Source of the DNA: Planctomycetaceae bacterium
GTDB lineage: Bacteria > Planctomycetota > Planctomycetia > Pirellulales > PALSA-1355
Length of the DNA: 40,061 nucleotides
NCBI GenBank assembly: GCA_003153375.1
Contig: PLYM01000187.1
Span: 2,367-42,427, forward strand
Direction: 5' to 3'
The notes below the pieces were generated by a model that saw only the letters and a program-made list of their open reading frames with translations, did not search any database and was not told the DNA's origin. A program made the position numbers and the translations under genes. Of the stretch, positions 26,775-33,556 are shown piece after piece (the stretch's first letter is position 1; each line of letters opens with the position of its first letter).

Positions 26775-27036
26775 AGCGCCTGCCGACCAGGCCGACGCCA
26801 CAGTGCCGCGCGGTCGTAGGGGTGGTTCGACTTTTCCTGGACTTGGATTTGCTACAGACCCGAATTCTTGACATAATGGGGGTCCAGTTCGGCTGGTTCC
26901 GTGCCTCAACGGCAACAGAGAAGGGACCGGCAATGCCGATTCATCAACACGTTCGGCTGCTCTCGCAAGGGCATCATTCTATCCGCACTCTTTTGTATTT
27001 TCCTGTGGGTGAACTTGCGGAGTCGGGCAGATATCT
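26715..27036. other. Intergenic region before the FHA gene
   Basis: This 322-bp stretch has no convincing ORF. It holds most of the 22-bp repeat array (to 26774), a promoter (26849-26877) and about 150 bp of leader without a clear terminator or riboswitch. Confidence 0.6.
26849..26877 (+). promoter_or_regulatory. Promoter for the FHA-domain gene
   Basis: TTGCTA (26849-26854), 17-bp spacer, CATAAT (26872-26877) preceded by an extended -10 TGA. Transcription would start near 26884, giving a leader of about 150 nt. The three 22-bp repeats end 75 bp upstream of the -35. Confidence 0.55.
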
Positions 27037-27690
27037 ATGGATCTCAAGCTGCGGGTGTTAGAGGGAAAGAACGCCGGCCAGGAAATCTCGGTCCCGGGCA
27101 AGAAGTATCTGATCGGCCGGGCCGAAGATTGCCACTTGCGCCCGGGTAGCGATTTGATCAGTCGTCACCATTGCGTGCTGCTGATCGAAGACGGCTACAT
27201 CGGGGTTCGCGATTTCGGCAGCAAGAACGGCACCTACGTCAATCAAGAGCGGGTCGTTGGCGAGCGCGAGCTCAAGCCCGGCGATCGCTTGACGATCGGT
27301 CCCTTGGCGTTCGAGATTCACGTCGCGCATGGCCTGGCCGCGAAAAAGCGGCCTCCGGTGGGCGACATTCGCCAGGCTGCCGCGCGCACCGCCGAGGATG
27401 CCACGCACGACCCGATGGATGTCAGCCAATGGCTGACCGTGGAAAACGAGAACTCCACGGCCGCCGCCGCTCCGGCCCCTGCCGTTTCCGAGCCCAGCAT
27501 GACCGACACCGATGCGGTCCATCTGAGCAACACGCAAACGTCCATTCCCGAGACTCAGGACGAGCCCAAGAAGGACAAGACTCCCGCGGGCAAAAAGCCG
27601 GCCGGAAAACTGCCGCCGATTCCCAACTCGTCGAAAGACAGCCAGGCCGCCGCCGCCGCGATGCTCAGCAAGTTTCGTAAGCGGCACTAG
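27037..27690 (+). CDS. FHA-domain protein
   Basis: 217 aa, no signal or membrane segment. Residues of about 1-95 form a forkhead-associated domain, which binds phosphothreonine peptides: KKYLIGRAEDCHLRPGSD, LISRHHCVLL and DFGSKNGTYVNQERV carry the conserved Gly-Arg, Ser-Arg-His and Gly-Ser-Lys-Asn-Gly residues. Residues of about 100-205 are low-complexity (Ala/Pro/Thr, then Lys/Pro), and the end is SQAAAAAMLSKFRKRH, a possible short helix. Planctomycetes have many Ser/Thr kinases, so a phospho-signalling adaptor is plausible. No kinase is next to it; partner unknown. Confidence 0.9.
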   Translation: MDLKLRVLEGKNAGQEISVPGKKYLIGRAEDCHLRPGSDLISRHHCVLLIEDGYIGVRDFGSKNGTYVNQERVVGERELKPGDRLTIGPLAFEIHVAHGLAAKKRPPVGDIRQAAARTAEDATHDPMDVSQWLTVENENSTAAAAPAPAVSEPSMTDTDAVHLSNTQTSIPETQDEPKKDKTPAGKKPAGKLPPIPNSSKDSQAAAAAMLSKFRKRH

Positions 27691-27773
27691 ACAAACTCGG
27701 CCCCCGCGGAAAAATCGTAGGCGCCGCCGCTGCTTGCCCAGGCCCCAAAGTGGCGTTTCTCTTGCGCCGGCCT

Positions 27774-27800
27774 TTGACTTGGCGGACGCGGGCGGATAAT
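27774..27800 (+). promoter_or_regulatory. Candidate promoter of the 66-aa gene
   Basis: TTGACT (27774-27779), 15-bp spacer, GATAAT (27795-27800). The spacer is short. A leader of about 100 nt follows with a bulged hairpin (CCCGGTG with CACCGTGGG) and a 10-bp direct repeat. Confidence 0.4.
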
Positions 27801-27845
27801 TGTGGAAGGGGCCCCCGGTGAACGATGACATTGCACCGTGGGCGC

Positions 27846-27873
27846 CGGGTTTCATGAGTCGATCGGGTTTCAT
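27846..27873 (+). repeat. 10-bp direct repeat, period 18
   Basis: CGGGTTTCAT occurs at 27846-27855 and again at 27864-27873, in the leader of the 66-aa gene. Confidence 0.6.
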
Positions 27874-27906
27874 TGACCGGGTCTTGTTGTCGCGAGGAGT
27901 CAGGCC

Positions 27907-28107
27907 ATGGCTGACGAAGAAGCGTTGCGCCGCCGTTACCGTGAGTTCCTGGATCTGCTCCCGCTGACGATTACGATCGCCGGACTGCCGCCCAGTGCAA
28001 GTCCGTACAACTTTACTGCCGATCAAATGGAAGTACGGCTCAGCACCCTGGCCACGGCCTTCAAGCTGGCCCGGCAACTGGTCCGGGATTCGGTAACCGG
28101 CAATTGA
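27907..28107 (+). CDS. Small protein of unknown function (66 aa)
   Basis: ATG at 27907 with GAGGAGT about 7 nt upstream. Sequence blocks: ALRRRYREFLDLLPLTITIA, GLPPSASPYNFTADQMEVRL and TAFKLARQLVRDS. It looks like two amphipathic helices around a short Pro-rich linker, with no Cys, signal or membrane segment. It has the look of a short planctomycete-conserved protein, but I cannot name a family. It has its own candidate promoter and lies between the FHA gene and another short gene on the same strand. Confidence 0.7.
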   Translation: MADEEALRRRYREFLDLLPLTITIAGLPPSASPYNFTADQMEVRLSTLATAFKLARQLVRDSVTGN

Positions 28108-28162
28108 GCTATCCGTCGAGCCATCCGTGAGGGGGTTCGCATTCACGGCGATTCGCATTCAC
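28106..28162 (+). repeat. Two short tandem duplications in the spacer between small genes
   Basis: Two 12-bp units starting GAGCTATCCGT and GAGCCATCCGT (28106-28129) are followed by a duplicated TTCGCATTCAC at 28136-28146 and 28152-28162 (period 16). They lie between the 66-aa and 82-aa genes. Confidence 0.6.
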
Positions 28163-28187
28163 AGGGAAACGAGGGGAGCTACGGTCC

Positions 28188-28436
28188 ATGAGAGCCGCTC
28201 GCAAAAAGCCGGCTGACGCCAGCCTGCTCGGCGTGGCCTTCGACGCCGAGGACGGACACACGCGATTGACGCGGGGCAAGAATTTCGTCCTCTGCGGAGG
28301 TTCGGAAGAAACCCACGCCGTGATGCAAGAAACGGCCACCAAGGTCAACGAGCATCTCGATCGCCGCGGCCGCCGCCTGGAAGACATGACCCTCGGCGAA
28401 TTGCGCGACATCTGCGAATCGGTCCGCTCCAAATAA
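28188..28436 (+). CDS. Small protein of unknown function (82 aa)
   Basis: ATG at 28188 with a good Shine-Dalgarno GAGGGGAG (28171-28178, 9-nt spacer). Blocks: a basic N-terminus (RAARKKPADAS), LLGVAFDAEDGHTRLTRGKN, FVLCGGSEETHAVMQETATK and a C-terminal helix (EDMTLGELRDICESV). It has no membrane segment or enzymatic motif. It resembles a short, widely conserved planctomycete hypothetical family; function unknown. Confidence 0.75.
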   Translation: MRAARKKPADASLLGVAFDAEDGHTRLTRGKNFVLCGGSEETHAVMQETATKVNEHLDRRGRRLEDMTLGELRDICESVRSK

Positions 28437-28623
28437 CTGGATAACCCGGCGCGGGCCAACTGCCCAAAGCCCAAAACCCTCGCCGCGACGATTGTCCGAG
28501 CTGACGATCACACCCCGTGCGACGTAACATTCTGGTGCTTTCTGCGCCTCTTGGCCTGGTAGAGAGCCCAATGTGTTCGGGTTCCAGCACCTTTCATCTT
28601 GCCAGCCGATAGGGGCGCCAGCC

Positions 28624-28791
28624 ATGGTCAGCAACCGAAACCGCCACAGCGAGCCGATCTCGCCGCCTTATGTCCCTTGGTCGGCCTACGGCCTGTCGCT
28701 GAGAGTCGTCGGCCGAGCCGCCTGGGCCGCTTATCGCTTCGACCTGACACGCTGGTGCGTGCGGCGCGTGGTGCGGCTGATGACGGCCTGA
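28624..28791 (+). CDS. Possible very small protein (55 aa)
   Basis: ATG at 28624, with GGGG about 10 nt upstream; the frame is also open upstream to an ATG at 28573. The product starts MVSNRNRHSEPISPPYVPWS and ends in an Arg/Trp-rich, probably amphipathic helix (AWAAYRFDLTRWCVRRVVRL). No family recognised. An opposite-strand frame (28594-28989) covers the same bases but reads as a shadow. Kept because its size and position match the other tiny genes here. Confidence 0.4.
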   Translation: MVSNRNRHSEPISPPYVPWSAYGLSLRVVGRAAWAAYRFDLTRWCVRRVVRLMTA

Positions 28792-28836
28792 AGCAAGCGC
28801 CAACTCATCCGGGTCGGAATTCCCGCTCACGACCGG

Positions 28837-28870
28837 GTCTGGCGGAGTCTGGCGCAAAAAAAAAAGTCGC
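28837..28870. repeat. Tandem GTCTGGCG pair and A10 tract inside an inverted repeat
   Basis: GTCTGGCG occurs at 28837-28844 and 28847-28854. TGGCGC (28850-28855) pairs with GCGCCA further on, the loop holding ten As (28856-28865) and GTC. The tract may bend DNA or be a mutable site upstream of the sigma-factor gene. Confidence 0.55.
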
Positions 28871-28888
28871 GCCAAACCGCCCACCTGT

Positions 28889-28907
28889 CCGGGGGAAGTG
28901 CCCCCGG
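28889..28907 (+). terminator. Strong GC hairpin upstream of the ECF promoter
   Basis: CCGGGGG (28889-28895), loop AAGTG, CCCCCGG (28901-28907): a perfect 7-bp stem. No proper T tract follows (AACTTTCG), so it may be only a weak terminator for the small genes, or an mRNA structure. Confidence 0.4.
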
Positions 28908-28931
28908 AACTTTCGAAACCCTCGGATTCGA

Positions 28932-28960
28932 TGGAACTTCCGTCGATTTTCTCGTAGAAT
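28932..28960 (+). promoter_or_regulatory. ECF-type promoter before the sigma-factor gene
   Basis: TGGAAC (28932-28937), 15 bp, CGTA (28953-28956), close to the GGAAC/CGTA pattern of ECF sigma factors. The overlapping TAGAAT (28955-28960) lies 17 bp from TGGAAC and could also serve the housekeeping sigma factor. A second GGAACTT lies at 28906-28912. Autoregulation is an inference. Confidence 0.5.
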
Positions 28961-29062
28961 AGCTTTACCCCCAGGGGTTCGTGGCCCATCTGATTGAAAC
29001 TTGCCCCATCGTCCGGCGGTATTCACCTTTAGGCCGAGCTTGCCAGATCGTCGAGGAACCGT

Positions 29063-29668
29063 TTGGCACCCGACATCGGAAACCACGACGGGCAGTCGTC
29101 TCCGAGCGGCGATGTGCGTGAGCTGGCCAACCGTTGTTTGCGTGGCGAGCAGTCGGCCATGGTCGAGTTGGTCGAGACGTTTCGCGGCCAGGTTTTCGGA
29201 CTTTGCTACCGCATGTTGCGGCATCGCCAGGATGCCGAGGACGTGGCTCAAGAGTCGTTCGTGCGGGCGTTACGCAGCTTGAAGAGCTGGGATCAGAAGC
29301 GCGAGTTTCTGCCCTGGTTGCTGGCCATCGCGGCCAACCGCTGCCGCACGCTGCTGGCGACGCGGATGCGGCAACCGACGATGACCTCGTTAATTGAACA
29401 ATTAAGCGACAATGCCCTGGAAGTTGCCGAAGCCCAAAACCTGGCCGAGGAAGTCGAGCTGGCCCTTACCGCCCTGCGGCCCGAATATCGGGAGGCCTTC
29501 CGATTGTTCCACCAGGCTGAACTTTCGTACGTTGAGATCGCCGAGACCATGAACTGCCCGTTGGGCACCGTGAAAACCTGGGTTCATCGAGCGCGGCGGG
29601 AGTTGGTTTCAATGCTGAAACATCGAGGGGTTCTACAGGAGTTGCGGCATGCAGTGCGAAGAGTTTGA
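29063..29668 (+). CDS. ECF-family RNA polymerase sigma factor
   Basis: 201 aa. TTG start at 29063 with GAGGA at 29053-29057; a GTG at 29113 is an alternative. Region 2 is VFGLCYRMLRHRQDAEDVAQ followed by ESFVRALRSLKSWD (about 45-80), with FLPWLLAIAANRCRTLL after it; region 4 is ALRPEYREAFRLFHQAELSY followed by VEIAETMNCPLGTVKTWVHR (about 135-180), a helix-turn-helix that reads the -35. Sigma regions 1 and 3 are absent, as in ECF factors. The gene overlaps the following anti-sigma gene by 20 bp. The stimulus is unknown. Confidence 0.93.
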   Translation: MAPDIGNHDGQSSPSGDVRELANRCLRGEQSAMVELVETFRGQVFGLCYRMLRHRQDAEDVAQESFVRALRSLKSWDQKREFLPWLLAIAANRCRTLLATRMRQPTMTSLIEQLSDNALEVAEAQNLAEEVELALTALRPEYREAFRLFHQAELSYVEIAETMNCPLGTVKTWVHRARRELVSMLKHRGVLQELRHAVRRV

Positions 29669-30476
29669 GGACCGAATTAACGCCGTGCTGGATCAGCGCG
29701 AGCGACCCGAATGGGATGCCGAGCTGCGGCTGCACTTCGAGTCGTGCATCGATTGCCGTGAGCTGGCGACCGCCTACGGCGCGGTCCTTGACGGCTTTTA
29801 CACTGCTTGCGCTACCCGTGCGCCAGCCGATTTGAGTACCCGCGTTTTGGCCAATCTGACTGCAAAGCCAACGCCGGCCAAAATGACGCCAGCCAAAATG
29901 ACGGCAGTCGAGAGCCTCGACCCGGCGCTGGCCACGCAGGTCGCCGCGTCGGCTGCATCGCCCGGAATTCGCCGCCGAGCGCTTCGCGCCGCCGTGGCGG
30001 TCGCTTCGCTGGCCACGGCTGCCGGCTTGCTGATTGCCTTCCTGCCGCAAGCGCCTGTTCGTCACGCGGCCCCGCAGGCCGCCGCTCCCTTGCGGCAGCC
30101 GAGCCTGGTGGCAACCGCCGAGCCTGCGGCCAGTTCTGATCCGCTGGCCGCCGATCCGGCCGCCCGCATTGAGACGATCAAACGCGCTCCCTTGCTGCCG
30201 CTGCTGTTTCCGAAATTGGCCCGCCGCGACAAATCGACCGATCCTTACGCTTCGATGGTCAAACAGACCGGCAAGGGCCTGGCTGGGTTGCTGCTGCAAG
30301 TGCCAGGTTTCGGCGGCCTTCGCGGCATCATCGACGCCAGCGACAATGCCGAGAACGAGCCCGCTTGGGCCGTGCAGTTGAGCGAAGGTCTGCGGCCCGT
30401 CACCGACTCGGTTACGAGATCCTTGACCCTGCTGCTCGAGGCGTTCACCGTCACCGATTCGGCCAAGCGCTCCTAA
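29649..30476 (+). CDS. Membrane anti-sigma factor with N-terminal zinc-finger-like motif
   Basis: 275 aa. The N-terminal 40 residues have MQCEEFEDRINAVL and LRLHFESCIDCRELA, i.e. the HxxxCxxC motif of zf-HC2/ZAS anti-sigma domains, expected to hold the ECF factor inactive. A single membrane segment follows (AAVAVASLATAAGLLIAFLP, about 115-135), then a Pro/Ala-rich stretch and about 100 residues outside the membrane, including KGLAGLLLQVPGFGGLRGII and SLTLLLEAFTVTD. A 15-bp tandem duplication (29871-29900) encodes PAKMT twice. It overlaps the sigma gene by 20 bp, so the two are probably coupled. The outer domain would be the sensor; its ligand is unknown. Confidence 0.85.
   Translation: MQCEEFEDRINAVLDQRERPEWDAELRLHFESCIDCRELATAYGAVLDGFYTACATRAPADLSTRVLANLTAKPTPAKMTPAKMTAVESLDPALATQVAASAASPGIRRRALRAAVAVASLATAAGLLIAFLPQAPVRHAAPQAAAPLRQPSLVATAEPAASSDPLAADPAARIETIKRAPLLPLLFPKLARRDKSTDPYASMVKQTGKGLAGLLLQVPGFGGLRGIIDASDNAENEPAWAVQLSEGLRPVTDSVTRSLTLLLEAFTVTDSAKRS
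29871..29900 (+). repeat. 15-bp tandem duplication inside the anti-sigma gene
   Basis: ACGCCGGCCAAAATG is followed directly by ACGCCAGCCAAAATG. It encodes a repeated TPAKM in the linker before the membrane segment and keeps the frame. Confidence 0.85.
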
Positions 30477-30788
30477 CCGATTCGATCGTTCCCGACCGGT
30501 ACAGGCGGCATAACCGTTCACCGTTTCCTAACCCGCGGGGCCTTTGGCCCCCGCGGGTTTTGTTTTGCGCCGGCGCCACCGGTTTGCTTGCCCTAACGGA
30601 AACCCTTCGCTCATCCGGATAAAGCGGCAAATGTACTCATTTTTCCCAACCGGTGAACTTTACCAGCCGCTCGCTCCGATTCCATGCCTTGGAGGCAAAT
30701 GCGGCCCTGGCAACGTGTCGAGGGCCCGGCCGGCTGCCACAAGGGGGCAGCGGACGAGCGAGCATCAAAGTTCTAGGAGGGAATCACC
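30477..30788. other. Intergenic region between the anti-sigma gene and the 124-aa gene
   Basis: 312 bp without a convincing ORF. It holds the terminator at 30530-30566 and, near 30733-30751, a hairpin (GCTGCC / GGCAGC, 7-nt loop) about 22 nt before the RBS of the next gene. I see no clear promoter. Confidence 0.55.
30530..30566 (+). terminator. Rho-independent terminator after the sigma/anti-sigma operon
   Basis: AACCCGCGGGG (30530-30540) pairs perfectly with CCCCGCGGGTT (30549-30559) over an 8-nt loop, followed by TTTTGTTTT (30558-30566). Confidence 0.9.
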
Positions 30789-31163
30789 TTGGCCAAGACG
30801 AAGAAATCCACGACGGTCGTGATCGATCCGCGTAAAGAGGGAAACCGCCGCATCAAGGGCGAACGCCGGGTGGCCGATGGCCCCGTGGCCGTCGATCGCC
30901 GGCTCGGAGAGCGCCGCGAGAAGGTGAATCGCCGCCGGCAAATCGACCCCACGACCTGCGAGCGCGACTACACCGACGCCGAGGTCGAGTTCATGCACGC
31001 CCTCGATCAATACAAGCGAACCAGCGGCCGGATGTTCCCCACGTGCAGCGAAGTGCTGGAAGTGCTCCGCGGCCTGGGCTATGAAAAGCACGGCCTGCCC
31101 GCCACCGCGGCCTGCCCCGAGCTGCCGCTCGAAGACCAGAACTGCTTCTCGCAGTCCTGCTAG
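30789..31163 (+). CDS. Arg-rich protein of unknown function (124 aa)
   Basis: TTG start at 30789 with a strong AGGAGGG (30774-30780). The N-terminal half is very basic with RR-rich stretches (NRRIKGERRVADG, DRRLGERREKVNRRRQID). The C-terminal half is a compact helical region: CERDYTDAEVEFMHALDQYK, RTSGRMFPTCSEVLEVLRGL and GYEKHG, ending in a Cys-containing tail (EDQNCFSQSC). This looks like a short protein conserved in planctomycetes; the helical part recalls a winged-helix-sized unit, but no function is known to me. It is a single-gene transcription unit bounded by two strong terminators. Confidence 0.78.
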   Translation: MAKTKKSTTVVIDPRKEGNRRIKGERRVADGPVAVDRRLGERREKVNRRRQIDPTTCERDYTDAEVEFMHALDQYKRTSGRMFPTCSEVLEVLRGLGYEKHGLPATAACPELPLEDQNCFSQSC

Positions 31164-31176
31164 CAAACGAAATCGC

Positions 31177-31228
31177 AAGCGGCCCATCGGTCATCGCCCC
31201 CGCGGTAACCGATGGGCCGCTTTTGTTT
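31177..31228 (+). terminator. Rho-independent terminator after the 124-aa gene
   Basis: AAGCGGCCCATCGGT (31177-31191) pairs perfectly over 15 bp with ACCGATGGGCCGCTT (31208-31222), with a 16-nt loop and TTTTGTTT (31221-31228). Confidence 0.92.
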
Positions 31229-31388
31229 GCGCTCTCCTGGTCACGGCGGCGAAAAAACTTTTTCCCCGGCGTTGAAAACTGCTCTTGCTCGTGTTTGGCC
31301 GGGTCGGTATTGTCCCGCCGCGTCACTTCTCATCCGGCTGCCGTTTGCGTACGCCGGCGTTTGCAATTCGCGAGGCTTATTCGAAGCC

Positions 31389-32150
31389 GTGACCTCAGCA
31401 AAGCTCTATCGTCGACGCGACCGCCGGCCGGCTGCCTTAGCCTGGACCGTGGCGGTGATTGTTTTGGTGACCACCGGCTCAGGCTGCCCGATGATTTCGA
31501 ATTCGAAGAATGCCGAAGGCGCGAAGATGTTCGACCAGGCTTACTATCAGGGCGCGCAGATGCGCTTCCAGGAAGCCATTCAGGCCGACCCTTCGAATCC
31601 TGACGGCTACTACAACCTGGCCCGCACCTATCACCAGCTCGCCAAACTGCACGGTCAGAAGACCGACTACCAGCAGGCCGAAAGTTATTATCACCAGTGC
31701 CTCGACCACAATCCGAACTACCAGGATTGCTACCGCGGGCTGGCCGTATTGCTCGTCGAACAGAATCGCAGCGCCGACGCCTTCACCTTGATGGAAGGCT
31801 GGGCCAGCCGCACTCCCTCGACGTCGGCACCCAAGATCGAGTTGGCTCGACTCTATGAAGAAGCGGGCAATCGCGACGCCGCCAAGCAGCAATTGCTCGA
31901 AGCCGTGAACGTCGATCCGATGAACGCCCGCGCGTTGGCCGCCCTGGGCAAGCTGCGCGAAGACTCGGGCGAGACCGCTCAGGCCGTGGCCAACTACCAG
32001 CGCTCGCTGCAAGTCGATCCCAACCAACCGCAGTTGGCCTCGCGCATCGGAGCCTTGGCCACCCCGGTAGCTCCCGGGGCGCCGATCGTCACCCCGCCCG
32101 GCGGCTCCCGCTTGGCCACGCCCGCACCCGCGCCGATCATGGTTCGCTAG
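31389..32150 (+). CDS. TPR-repeat lipoprotein
   Basis: 253 aa from the GTG at 31389. The frame is open back to 31212, but that part overlaps the terminator of the previous gene and does not look like coding sequence. The N-terminus is a basic start (TSAKLYRRRDRRPA) plus hydrophobic stretch (LAWTVAVIVLVTTGSGC) with a lipobox-like Cys. At least four TPR-type repeats follow: AYYQGAQMRFQEAIQADPSN, YYNLARTYHQLAKL, ELARLYEEAGNRDAAKQQLL and TAQAVANYQRSLQVDPNQPQ. The C-terminus is Pro/Ala-rich. Probably an envelope-anchored scaffold; partner unknown. The exact start is uncertain. Confidence 0.8.
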   Translation: MTSAKLYRRRDRRPAALAWTVAVIVLVTTGSGCPMISNSKNAEGAKMFDQAYYQGAQMRFQEAIQADPSNPDGYYNLARTYHQLAKLHGQKTDYQQAESYYHQCLDHNPNYQDCYRGLAVLLVEQNRSADAFTLMEGWASRTPSTSAPKIELARLYEEAGNRDAAKQQLLEAVNVDPMNARALAALGKLREDSGETAQAVANYQRSLQVDPNQPQLASRIGALATPVAPGAPIVTPPGGSRLATPAPAPIMVR

Positions 32151-32331
32151 GCCGCGCTTCGCCCCGCCGACCGCCGATCGTCGGCCTCTCCGCCTGATCT
32201 CCCGCCGCGCTGCCGAACCAACGTCCGAACCGCATCGCGCCAGCCCGTGTCCACCCCATCGCCAAGGGCCCCGCAGGGGCCTACAATGCTTGTTTTCCCG
32301 CTCCGTTTCGTACGCTTGGCAGTTGGCGGCG

Positions 32332-33495
32332 ATGCCCAAACGACGCTTGATGACGCCCGGACCCACGCAGGTGCCCGAGCCGGCCCGGCTGGCGATGGCG
32401 CGGCAGGTGATCCATCATCGCACACCCGAATTTCGGGCCGTGTTCGCCGAGGTCCTCCTCGGTTTGAAGTATGTCTTCCAGACCGAAAACGACGTGCTCG
32501 TGCTCACCAGCTCGGGCACGGGGGCCATGGAGGCCGCCGTGGTCAACGTGGCGCCGCGCGGATCCAAGGTGATCGTGCTCGAGTCGGGCGTCTTTTCACG
32601 CCGCTGGGCACAAATCAGCGAACGCTTTGGCATCCAGGCCGTGCGGCACGCCGTGCCTTGGGGCCAGGCCATCGAACCGGCCGACGTCGAACGTCTGCTG
32701 GCCGAGCATCCCGACACCGTGGCCGTACTGGGCACGCTGATGGAGAGCAGCACGGGCGTGGGCCATGACGTGCAAGCGATTGGCGAAATGGTCGCCAAGA
32801 CCGATGCCCTGTGGGTCGTCGACGCCATCAGCGGCGCCGGCGCCATGCAATGCCTGACCGATCGCTGGCACATCGACGTGCTGGTCGTGGGCTCGCAAAA
32901 AGCGTTGATGACGCCCCCGGGCCTGGCCTTTCTGGCGGTCAGCGACAAAGCCTGGCGGCAAGTCGAGCGGGCCACACCGCAGGCCTTTTACTTCGATCTC
33001 AAATTTCACCGCGACAAGATCCACGGCGCCGCCGGCAGCGACACCCCCTGGACGCCGGCCCACACGCTGATCGCCGGGCTGGGCGAATCGCTCAAGCAAA
33101 TCCGCGCCGAGGGAATCGAGGCCGTGTGGGCCAACTCGGCCCTGCTGGCCCGCGCCACCCGGGCGGGCGTGCAGGCAATGGGGCTCGAAGTGTTTGCCGC
33201 GCGGCCGGCCGAGGGCATGACCGCCGTTCGCTTTCCCGCGGGCATCGACGGCAAGGCCTTTCTCAAGCGGCTCGAAGCCCGCTTTGGCGTCAAGTTGGCC
33301 GGCGGGCAGTTGGAGCTCGACGGCCAGATATTCCGCCTGGCCCATTTCGGCCTCGTGGACGAATTGGATATCATTGCCACCTTGGCCGCCATCGAACTGG
33401 TCCTCGACGAGATGGGCCACGCCGTGACGCTGGGCACTGCTGCCGCCGCGGCCAGCCGCGTGATACAAGGCAAGCCAGCCGACGCGGACAAGTAG
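32332..33495 (+). CDS. Class V aminotransferase (alanine/serine--glyoxylate or phosphoserine aminotransferase-like)
   Basis: 387 aa, PLP-dependent. The ATG at 32332 gives MPKRRLMTPGPTQVPEPARL, the usual N-terminus; an upstream ATG at 32290 is not conserved. Motifs: HHRTPEFRAVFAEVLLGLKY, LTSSGTGAMEAAVVN, WVVDAISGAGAMQCLTDRWH and DVLVVGSQKALMTPPGLAFL, whose Lys (about 189) should bind PLP. The fold is that of alanine/serine-glyoxylate aminotransferases. Because serA follows 61 bp downstream, conversion of 3-phosphohydroxypyruvate to phosphoserine is the likeliest role, as proposed for related archaeal enzymes; the substrate cannot be proven from sequence. The C-terminal tail after about residue 365 is Ala-rich and not part of the domain. 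Confidence 0.88.
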   Translation: MPKRRLMTPGPTQVPEPARLAMARQVIHHRTPEFRAVFAEVLLGLKYVFQTENDVLVLTSSGTGAMEAAVVNVAPRGSKVIVLESGVFSRRWAQISERFGIQAVRHAVPWGQAIEPADVERLLAEHPDTVAVLGTLMESSTGVGHDVQAIGEMVAKTDALWVVDAISGAGAMQCLTDRWHIDVLVVGSQKALMTPPGLAFLAVSDKAWRQVERATPQAFYFDLKFHRDKIHGAAGSDTPWTPAHTLIAGLGESLKQIRAEGIEAVWANSALLARATRAGVQAMGLEVFAARPAEGMTAVRFPAGIDGKAFLKRLEARFGVKLAGGQLELDGQIFRLAHFGLVDELDIIATLAAIELVLDEMGHAVTLGTAAAAASRVIQGKPADADK

Positions 33496-33556
33496 AACGC
33501 CGGTCTGAATTCACAAATCATCACCGTTAACCCGTTTTTCATCGCTGAGACCGACC

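Noticed and set aside
32267-32287. GGCCCC-GCA-GGGGCC palindrome plus TACAAT before the aminotransferase gene
   Set aside because: The loop of three and lack of a T tract make a terminator unlikely, and no -35 fits the TACAAT; too little to call an operator.
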